In this document: one piece after another, positions 8,184 to 13,305 of the stretch
Numbering within the stretch: the first letter of the stretch is position 1
Layout of the letters: every line of letters starts with the position of its first letter
From: Candidatus Dadabacteria bacterium RIFCSPHIGHO2_12_FULL_53_21
GTDB lineage: Bacteria; Desulfobacterota_D; UBA1144; Nemesobacterales; UBA2774
DNA length: 14,780 nucleotides
NCBI GenBank assembly: GCA_001775255.1
Contig: MFCJ01000129.1
Coordinates: 1-14,780 of the forward strand
Direction: 5' to 3'
The notes under the pieces: model-generated
The model's database searches: none
Told to the model about the DNA's origin: nothing
What the model saw: only the letters and a program-made list of their open reading frames with translations
Program-made: the position numbers and the translations under genes

Positions 8184-8225
8184 AACGGGACTGTATTCAA
8201 ATAATAACGGGATAGTATTTGAATA
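8184..8225 (+). promoter_or_regulatory. Tandem 22-bp operator-like repeat, probably for autoregulation
   Basis: Two 20-nt units (8184-8203 and 8206-8225) match at 16 of 20 positions and are offset by exactly 22 bp, two turns of the helix. Each begins AACGGGA and ends in an imperfect palindrome. The two palindromes, TATTCAAATA (8194-8203) and TATTTGAATA (8216-8225), are exact reverse complements of each other. The site lies just downstream of the predicted transcription start and 33 nt before the regulator gene, the expected place for repressor binding. No binding data support this. Confidence 0.6.
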
Positions 8226-8258
8226 AGATAGGATTCCGTTAATCTTGTGGAGGCAATA

Positions 8259-8672
8259 ATGAGATTTGGCGACTATTTGAAGAGCAAAAGGAAGCAGAAA
8301 AATATTACCCAGGAGGATCTGGCGCGTTCCCTGAGCGTATCGAGCGTGTTCGTACACCAGCTCGAGACAGGCAAGGTGGACGCCCCTTCGATTGACCGGT
8401 GTCAGCAGATAGCGGCAATCCTGGATGTAAATATTCAAGAGTTGTGGACGGTTGCAAAGAAAGAACGCCTCAAGAGATTTATGGAAAAGGAAGAAATAAC
8501 TGAAGATAGCTTTGAAGTGTTGACCGACGCCGAGAAAGCACTCATTAACCTTTACAGAAGCCTCGATTCCGACATGAGGAGGGACTTCGGCGGAATGATA
8601 TTCATGCTGCTTAGACACTCCCAGGACGAAGGGGTGCAGGAGATACTCGAAGAATTTATTAAATGTGCATGA
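8259..8672 (+). CDS. XRE-family helix-turn-helix transcriptional regulator
   Basis: A 137-residue protein with an N-terminal Cro/C1-type HTH domain (residues about 3-62): FGDYLKSKRKQKNITQEDLA, then SVSSVFVHQLETGK as the recognition-helix region, and a closing DVNIQELW. The C-terminal half (about 85-130) is helical and acidic (LTDAEKALINLYRSLDSDMR), probably for oligomerisation. The start at 8259 is chosen because GGAGG sits 5 nt upstream; an in-frame GTG at 8247 would overlap that site. It is the first gene of a three-gene operon, and the next gene begins inside its stop codon. Tandem operator-like repeats precede it, so autoregulation is likely. A further copy of the half-site TATTTGAA lies in its own codons at 8274-8281. 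It may also act on the sulfatase promoter near 2630. Confidence 0.85.
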   Translation: MRFGDYLKSKRKQKNITQEDLARSLSVSSVFVHQLETGKVDAPSIDRCQQIAAILDVNIQELWTVAKKERLKRFMEKEEITEDSFEVLTDAEKALINLYRSLDSDMRRDFGGMIFMLLRHSQDEGVQEILEEFIKCA

Positions 8673-9427
8673 TGAGCAAAATATCTATTATCCTCAAGGC
8701 ATTAGGGATAGAGCTCTGCATTCTGGCATTAATAGGGCTCGTCTTCATATTCCAGTTTAATAAGGCCAAGGGGGAGTTTGTAATTAAGACCAGGGCTATT
8801 TCCGAGACCATAGGGGACCTGGCCAGCGACTTTTATTCCGAAGAGGGCAAACAGCCGACGAGCGGGGAGTTCTACCATTTTCTCGATAAAAGGCTGGGAA
8901 GAAAGAAATTGTTTAATACGTTCGAGATAGCCCCCAAGTTCTTCAGCGTCGTGTTCAAGAAAGACGTGGAAAACAGCCTGACGCCCAACGGCTTGTTCAT
9001 GAAGGAGTTTTATCCCGAGGAGGGCTATACGGTCAAGGACATTAACGGGATTATCTCCGTTTCTGTCCCTTTTTCCACACAGACCGAGACTGAGCCCTAT
9101 GGGATAGTCAAGATCGACTCCGACACGAAGGCAATAGTGAAGAAGGTGCTGGCGGACAACTATCTTCTTTACGCGGCGATGCTGATAGTATTGAATAATC
9201 AGGCTTTCATCTTTTACCTCCTCATGAGGAAGAAGAAAGAGATTATCTTCGAGAAGGGATATCTGAAAGAGCACTCCATAGGCGCTCTTAAGATAATGCA
9301 CAAGGTCCTGGGCGATATCATCGACGATCACAAGACCGATTATGAAAGTCCCGACCCGGCCAAGAGGCAGGAATCGGGGAAGAATGTGATTTCAATATCG
9401 GAATTGGCGGAAAAAAGAAAACAATGA
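8669..9427 (+). CDS. Two-TM membrane protein with a Cache-like extracytoplasmic domain
   Basis: A 252-residue protein that I cannot assign to a named family. TM1 is at about 6-29 and TM2 at about 165-186. The ~135 residues between them should be periplasmic and resemble a single Cache/PAS-like sensor: a long helix after TM1, then NGIISVSVPF and YGIVKIDSDTKAIVKKVL, the latter like the final Cache strands running into TM2. The cytoplasmic tail (187-252) is basic then helical (LKEHSIGALKIMHKVLGDIIDDHK) and has no kinase, HAMP, GGDEF or methyl-accepting domain. The start ATG overlaps the regulator stop (ATGA), and another ATG follows immediately at 8672, so the start is uncertain by one codon. 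Its own stop overlaps the next start, implying tight coupling. It could be a sensor that signals by binding a partner; this is inference. Confidence 0.65.
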   Translation: MMSKISIILKALGIELCILALIGLVFIFQFNKAKGEFVIKTRAISETIGDLASDFYSEEGKQPTSGEFYHFLDKRLGRKKLFNTFEIAPKFFSVVFKKDVENSLTPNGLFMKEFYPEEGYTVKDINGIISVSVPFSTQTETEPYGIVKIDSDTKAIVKKVLADNYLLYAAMLIVLNNQAFIFYLLMRKKKEIIFEKGYLKEHSIGALKIMHKVLGDIIDDHKTDYESPDPAKRQESGKNVISISELAEKRKQ

Positions 9428-9813
9428 AGAAAATCATTTTCGCCGCTATTTTAATGTTTTTTGTCGCCGCTCTGGGTTGCGATAGTCCGAGCGAGAATGG
9501 CACAGTTCAGCTTGACGGCCCCATACTCGAAAGCATGGACGCGGACAGTAACCTGGAATTCAACGGCGCTTTGATAAACACGGGGGACTCGCCTGTTCGC
9601 TCCGTTTATATCGTTATAGTGTTAAAGGACCAGGAAGGTAATGTTATCGAAGCGAATTCGGTCTCGATATTCGATGAAGACCCCAATGCCTTGCTATATC
9701 CCTCCGAAAGGGCTTTCTTCAGCCTTTCGGTCTCTTCCGACCCGAACAGGGTATTTTCGAAGGAAGTTGAAATATATTATGAGGACGCTTCGGATTCCCC
9801 GCCGTCATCTTAA
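9424..9813 (+). CDS. Small lipoprotein with an FxLYD-like domain
   Basis: A 129-residue protein with a lipoprotein-type signal (MKKIIFAAILMFFVAALGC) whose probable lipidated residue is Cys19. The lipobox ALGC is acceptable but has alanine rather than leucine at -3. Asp at +2 would favour inner-membrane retention under the E. coli Lol rule, which may not apply here. The mature part has a beta-sandwich pattern like FxLYD proteins: LEFNGALINTGDSPVRSVYI, then a YIVIVLKDQEGNVIEA pair of strands and a PSERAFFSLSV strand. These domains are usually extracytoplasmic and of unknown function. The ATG at 9424 overlaps the previous stop (ATGA), tying it to the two-TM protein, which may be its partner. Last gene before the pil leader; no terminator is seen after it. 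Confidence 0.7.
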   Translation: MKKIIFAAILMFFVAALGCDSPSENGTVQLDGPILESMDADSNLEFNGALINTGDSPVRSVYIVIVLKDQEGNVIEANSVSIFDEDPNALLYPSERAFFSLSVSSDPNRVFSKEVEIYYEDASDSPPSS

Positions 9814-9875
9814 ACCCGTTCCATTACAATTTAACAAATACTATATCCCCGGTCTCAACTCTTCCGAAAATAGTA

Positions 9876-9904
9876 TTGACACATAGGGACTTAAACTGTA
9901 TTGT
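9876..9904 (+). promoter_or_regulatory. Main promoter of the riboswitch-pilMNOPQ operon
   Basis: TTGACA (6/6) and TATTGT (4/6) are separated by 17 nt. The predicted start near 9911 is about 10 nt before the riboswitch aptamer, which supports this being its promoter. Confidence 0.7.
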
Positions 9905-9920
9905 TGATATCGTTGTATAA

Positions 9921-10021
9921 GTCTCCGACCGAAAAAGGCAAACCGTGCGAAAGCACGGGGCGCAAAGCCGACGGTCTAAGGGTTTTAAACCTATGACGGC
10001 AGGGTTACCGAAACTGGAGAA
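9921..10021 (+). ncRNA. GEMM-I (cyclic di-GMP-I class) riboswitch aptamer
   Basis: The sequence has the hallmark elements of the class: AAAAAGGCAAACC, a perfect hairpin CCGTGC-GAAA-GCACGG (9943-9958) with a GNRA tetraloop, then GGCGCAAAGCC, a second arm starting CGGTCTAA, and the closing GGCAGGGTTACCGAAA. A terminal stem TCTCC (9922-9926) with GGAGA (10016-10020) closes it. By manual alignment to the Vibrio Vc2 aptamer, the ligand-reading position 20 is G, which favours cyclic di-GMP over cGAMP; members with A there (known in Geobacter) prefer 3',3'-cGAMP. It lies in the leader of pilMNOPQ, about 260 nt before pilM, so it should tune pilus assembly to the second messenger. Whether ligand turns expression on or off is not clear from sequence. 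Confidence 0.92.
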
Positions 10022-10064
10022 TCTTGAACAAGCAGGCGACCACTCGCACACCCTTCATACTCGA

Positions 10065-10099
10065 ATTTCATAACCCACCGTTATTATGAAATATTTTTT
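10065..10099 (+). terminator. AU-rich terminator-like hairpin, possible riboswitch expression platform
   Basis: ATTTCATAA (10065-10073) and TTATGAAAT (10084-10092) form a perfect 9-bp stem with a 10-nt loop, followed by A and six T (10094-10099). It lies 45 nt after the aptamer. The stem is AT-rich and hence weak. No clear antiterminator overlapping the aptamer was found. Confidence 0.5.
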
Positions 10100-10182
10100 C
10101 GATATTCATTATGACCATATCTGCAAGACAGTCACAAATAAGTAAGCCGCCGCTTCTTAAAATGAAGATTTATAGTGGGCTA

Positions 10183-10212
10183 TTGACAATTATTAAAGGT
10201 CAGTTTGATATT
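10183..10212 (+). promoter_or_regulatory. Possible second pil promoter downstream of the riboswitch
   Basis: TTGACA (6/6) is followed after 18 nt by GATATT (4/6). Transcription from here would start near 10220 and bypass both aptamer and hairpin, giving riboswitch-independent expression. The region is AT-rich, so chance matches are likely. Beyond it, TTGCAA at 10226-10231 with TAAATT at 10250 is an even weaker candidate. Confidence 0.3.
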
Positions 10213-10279
10213 TTTAAACAGAGTATTGCAATAACTTCAAAAAGGTGGTTAAATTAGTATTGTAACATAGGAGGATGAT

Positions 10280-11329
10280 TTGTTTTTAAGTAAGAAAGAA
10301 CTTGTAGGACTCGATATAGGTTCTAATGCCGTCAAGCTCGTCGAGCTAAAGTCATCCAAGAACGGCTACCAGTTGAAAAATATTGGCGAGGCCATTCTGC
10401 CGCATCATTCCATAGTCAACAAGATTATAGAAAAACGCGATGCCGTCGCGGATACGATTTCCTCATTGTTCGAAGACCTGAGGGTCAGGACTAAGAATGT
10501 GGCGATCTCTATTTCGGGTCACTCCGTGATAATAAAAAAAGTCAGTTTACCTAAAATGTCTGAGAAGGAGCTCAGGGAATCGATCCCCTGGGAGCTCGAA
10601 CAGTACATCCCGCAGAGTATTCAGGAAGTCAACTACGACTATCAGATCATCCCGGGGGATACGGCGGAGGGGAATATAGACGTTCTGATCGTTGCGGCGA
10701 AGAAGGACGTCACTAGCTCATACGTCTCGATTGTTAGAGATGTCGGTCTCAATCCCGTTGTGGTCGATGTCGATGTCTTCGCCCTTGAGAATATGTATGA
10801 AATAAATTATCCGGACTCGGAGGGTCTCATAGCGCTCGTTAACATCGGCGCATCCGTGACGAACATTAACATACTGAAAGACGGCGTTTCGATATTCACG
10901 AGGGATATAACGACCGGAGGGAACCAGTTTACCGATTGGATGATAAAGGACCTGGGGCTCGACTATGCGGAAGCCGAGAAGGTCAAGTCTGCTTTACATG
11001 AAGGGGCAATAACACCGGAGCTCGAAACCCTGACCCGCAATTTCAACGACTTGATTTGCGGTGAGATAAAGCGGACCCTCGATTTCTTCGCCTCGACGCT
11101 GTGGACGAGCAAGGTCGGCAACATACTGGTCGGCGGCGGCTCGTCGAAGGTTCCCGGTTTAATAGAAGTCCTCGCGGACTTGACCGAAGCCAACGTCGAT
11201 TTCATGAACCCGTTCAGAAATATTTTCTACGATAAAAACGAATTCGATCCCGAATATATCGAAGCGATAGCTCCGAAAATGAGCGTCGTGATGGGCCTCG
11301 CCACCAGAAAGCCGGGGGATAAGTCATGA
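10280..11329 (+). CDS. pilM: Type IV pilus assembly protein PilM
   Basis: A 349-residue cytoplasmic actin-like protein of the PilM family (near the usual ~350). Visible features are the N-terminal nucleotide-binding motif VGLDIGSNAVKLVEL (9-23), the SHS2-type part (about 70-175) with LPKMSEKELRESIPWELEQYIP, a second phosphate-binding strand LVNIGASVTNINIL (186-199), and the adenosine-motif-like ILVGGGSSKVPGL (282-294). PilM binds the conserved N-terminus of PilN and links the inner-membrane alignment complex to the cytoplasmic motor. The start is TTG at 10280, 5 nt after a perfect AGGAGG (10269-10274). An ATG at 10275 abuts that site and reads only four codons, so it is not the start. First gene of the operon, behind the riboswitch leader; its stop overlaps the pilN start. 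Confidence 0.96.
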   Translation: MFLSKKELVGLDIGSNAVKLVELKSSKNGYQLKNIGEAILPHHSIVNKIIEKRDAVADTISSLFEDLRVRTKNVAISISGHSVIIKKVSLPKMSEKELRESIPWELEQYIPQSIQEVNYDYQIIPGDTAEGNIDVLIVAAKKDVTSSYVSIVRDVGLNPVVVDVDVFALENMYEINYPDSEGLIALVNIGASVTNINILKDGVSIFTRDITTGGNQFTDWMIKDLGLDYAEAEKVKSALHEGAITPELETLTRNFNDLICGEIKRTLDFFASTLWTSKVGNILVGGGSSKVPGLIEVLADLTEANVDFMNPFRNIFYDKNEFDPEYIEAIAPKMSVVMGLATRKPGDKS

Positions 11330-11946
11330 TAAGGATAAACCTTATTCCTGAACCGGAAAGAAGGGAGGTTAAGGGAGCAGGCGAAATCTTTATAGGGATA
11401 TGCGTTATTGCGGCTTTGTTCGCCGCTATTGCGGCAATTCACATTTTGCAGGGGAACAAGATCGTAGATGTTCACCGGAGCATCGCGAAGGCCGAGAAAC
11501 GGATCAAGGAGCTCGAAGTCGTCAAGAAGAAGGTCGACGACTTTAAGGCCAAGAACGCCGAGCTCAACAGGAGAATCGAGATTATCAACGTGCTCGAGAA
11601 AAACCGGACGGGGCCTTTGTACGTGATGGACGCCCTGTCCCACGCGATTCCCAACAAAGCCTGGATAGACGAATTTACCGAGAAAGGGTCGCAGACCAAG
11701 CTCGCAGGCATAGCGGATAGCGAATTCACGGTAGCGGATTTCATGCAGGCCCTCCAGACCTCTCCGTATTTCGTCGGCGTCGAGCTGGGAGTGATAAAGA
11801 AAACCGAGCTGCGCAAGCTCGACCTGAGGGCTTTCGTTATAAACACGAAGCTCGATTATACCGGCAAGTCCAGGACTCAGGATAAAACACAGGCGCCGAA
11901 AGCGCCTGAAAAAAATGCCGAGCCGGAGAAGGCGGTGAAGGAATAA
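11326..11946 (+). CDS. pilN: Type IV pilus inner-membrane protein PilN
   Basis: A 206-residue bitopic protein with the signature MIRINLIPEPERR at its N-terminus, the segment that docks in PilM. One TM helix (about 18-41) is followed by a periplasmic coiled coil (about 45-95, rich in K/E heptads) and a ferredoxin-like domain (about 98-175). The C-terminal tail of about 28 residues is charged, Pro/Ala/Lys-rich and probably disordered. PilN dimerises with PilO in the alignment subcomplex. The ATG overlaps the pilM stop as ATGA, and its stop TAA shares one base with the pilO ATG, so the genes are translationally coupled. Confidence 0.94.
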   Translation: MIRINLIPEPERREVKGAGEIFIGICVIAALFAAIAAIHILQGNKIVDVHRSIAKAEKRIKELEVVKKKVDDFKAKNAELNRRIEIINVLEKNRTGPLYVMDALSHAIPNKAWIDEFTEKGSQTKLAGIADSEFTVADFMQALQTSPYFVGVELGVIKKTELRKLDLRAFVINTKLDYTGKSRTQDKTQAPKAPEKNAEPEKAVKE

Positions 11947-12578
11947 TGGCTTTCCTGGATGAATATTCCGAAAAACTGAACGAGCAGCCCCTTCATGTAA
12001 AAGCGGGCGTCCTGCTCCTCATTGTGGCGGTGGTATCTGTCGTCTACTGGTATTTCTTCTGGTCGCCCAGGCACGAGGAGATTCAGATCGCCGAAAACAA
12101 ACTGAGGCAGAACGAGATAAAGATCAGGGAATATGAAGCGGTCGCGGCGGAGCTTCCGAAGTTCGAAAAGGAATACAAGAGGCTTGAGAGGGAATTCCAG
12201 CTCGTCACTCGCAAGCTGCCCAAGGATAAGGAGATACCGGCTCTGATCGACGGTGTTTATTCCGAGATAGCCGCCTCGAACCTCGAATCGATAATTTTCG
12301 CTCCGAAGCCTCAGGTCACGAAAGAGATCTACGCCGAGATCCCTATAGAGATGGAAGTTATCGGCACTTACTTCAACCTCGCCGATTTCTTCGACCGGAT
12401 ATCGAGGCTGCCGAGGATAGTGAACGTGAGGGACCTTCAGCTCACTCGTAACAATATCCGAGGGGGTACTGTGATCCTCAATGTTAAGTTTGACGTCGTT
12501 ACGTTCAGGCTGCTGCCCGAGCAGGAGGCCAAGCCCGACGACAACAAAAAGATCAAGGGAAAGAAACGAAAGAAATGA
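11946..12578 (+). CDS. pilO: Type IV pilus inner-membrane protein PilO
   Basis: A 210-residue bitopic protein with a short cytoplasmic N-terminus, one TM helix (about 19-39), a periplasmic coiled coil (about 42-90) and an alpha/beta domain (about 95-190). The PilO-family pattern is seen in LPKDKEIPALIDGVYSEIA, then IEMEVIGTYFNLADFFDRIS and the RIVNVRDLQL strand. The tail (195-210) is strongly lysine-rich (KKIKGKKRKK). PilO pairs with PilN and contacts PilP in the periplasm. It starts at TAATG with pilN and overlaps pilP by 4 nt. Confidence 0.94.
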   Translation: MAFLDEYSEKLNEQPLHVKAGVLLLIVAVVSVVYWYFFWSPRHEEIQIAENKLRQNEIKIREYEAVAAELPKFEKEYKRLEREFQLVTRKLPKDKEIPALIDGVYSEIAASNLESIIFAPKPQVTKEIYAEIPIEMEVIGTYFNLADFFDRISRLPRIVNVRDLQLTRNNIRGGTVILNVKFDVVTFRLLPEQEAKPDDNKKIKGKKRKK

Positions 12579-13258
12579 ACGTGTTAACTAGTGCACTACG
12601 GGTCGATAGAGCAATGACCGGACTAATTCGATTATTCCTGGTCTTACTTTTTGTCCTCTCGCCGTTGCGGGCGGTAAGCGCGCAGGAAGCAGAGGCCCCT
12701 GCCGATAGTACCCTGTCACAGGGGTTACAGGTAATTAAGGACGCCAGGGAGAATAAGCTCGAGACGCCGGAGGAGAGGGCCGAGAAGGCGGTGGGAGAAG
12801 AAGGCCCGGCCCGAGCTCCCAAGCCCGCTGAGGAAGGTGCGGATACAACGAGCCCGGCACAGCCGGGGAAAGACAAACCCCTCACGACCAGGGAGGAAAA
12901 GCCGCCGTATGATTCGACCGGGATGCGCGACCCCTTCAAGCCGTTTATTAAGCTGGTTGATACCCCCTCTGGGCCTTCGGTCGTGCTGCGTCCGCCCATT
13001 CAGAGATTCCCCTTGAACCAGTTCAGAATAGTCGGGATCGTATGGATCGGCGGGAAGCCCCAGGCTATGATCGTCGACCCCGAGGCGAATACCTATTTCC
13101 TGGGCGTTGGCGACAAGATTGGGAGCAGCGACGGGGAGATACTCGAAGTCAGGCAGAACGGTATTCTAGTGCAGGAAAGAACGAAGCTGGAGAATGTGTA
13201 CGGAGAGGTAAAAATCGAAGTGAAGCAGTCTGTACTGGCGTATCAGAATGATGAATAG
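12575..13258 (+). CDS. pilP: Type IV pilus assembly protein PilP, apparently non-lipidated
   Basis: A 227-residue periplasmic protein with a signal peptide (hydrophobic 17-30, likely cleavage after VSA at 36), a long disordered Pro/Glu/Ala-rich linker (about 37-115) and a C-terminal beta-sandwich domain (about 116-222). The domain shows PilP hallmarks: MRDPFKPF (117-124), PLNQFRIVGIVW (146-157), VGDKIG (178-183) and GEILEVRQNGILVQE (187-201). PilP connects PilN/PilO to the secretin PilQ. Classical PilP is a lipoprotein, but this one contains no cysteine, so it cannot be lipidated. The start used is the ATGA overlap with pilO. An in-frame ATG at 12614 would give a more normal signal peptide (MTGLIRLFLVLLF) and is a real alternative. 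Confidence 0.9.
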   Translation: MNVLTSALRVDRAMTGLIRLFLVLLFVLSPLRAVSAQEAEAPADSTLSQGLQVIKDARENKLETPEERAEKAVGEEGPARAPKPAEEGADTTSPAQPGKDKPLTTREEKPPYDSTGMRDPFKPFIKLVDTPSGPSVVLRPPIQRFPLNQFRIVGIVWIGGKPQAMIVDPEANTYFLGVGDKIGSSDGEILEVRQNGILVQERTKLENVYGEVKIEVKQSVLAYQNDE

Positions 13259-13272
13259 GGGAAATCGTATTC

Positions 13273-13305
13273 AGGAGGATGATTAAGATAAGGAGGATGG
13301 ATTAA
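13273..13305 (+). repeat. Duplicated Shine-Dalgarno element before pilQ
   Basis: AGGAGGATGATTAA (13273-13286) is nearly repeated as AGGAGGATGGATTAA (13291-13305). The second AGGAGG is 8 nt from the pilQ ATG and is the likely ribosome-binding site. An 8-codon reading frame from the ATG at 13279 ends in TAA sharing one base with the pilQ ATG (TAATG). Confidence 0.6.

Larger units (their letters stand above)
7971..8258. other. Intergenic region between the cytochrome gene and the XRE regulator gene
   Basis: This 288-nt gap has no gene. The first ~130 nt show nothing clear beyond an isolated TATAAT at 8058-8063 without a good -35 box, and no convincing terminator was found. The AT-rich second half holds a promoter and tandem operator-like repeats, listed separately. 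Confidence 0.6.

Noticed and set aside
8178..8618. A 146-codon open frame on the - strand over the XRE gene
   Set aside because: It overlaps a clear HTH gene and its operators and has no domain signature; treated as a shadow.
9921..10021. Assignment of the riboswitch as cGAMP-specific by analogy with Geobacter pilus leaders
   Set aside because: Manual alignment puts G, not A, at the ligand-reading position, which favours cyclic di-GMP; only a binding test can settle it.
11890..11915. Perfect 7-bp hairpin followed by seven A near the end of pilN, a possible slippery frameshift site
   Set aside because: Frameshift stimulators usually lie downstream of the slip site, and pilN is of normal length with a clean overlap into pilO. 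On the + strand no T-tract follows, so it is not a terminator either.
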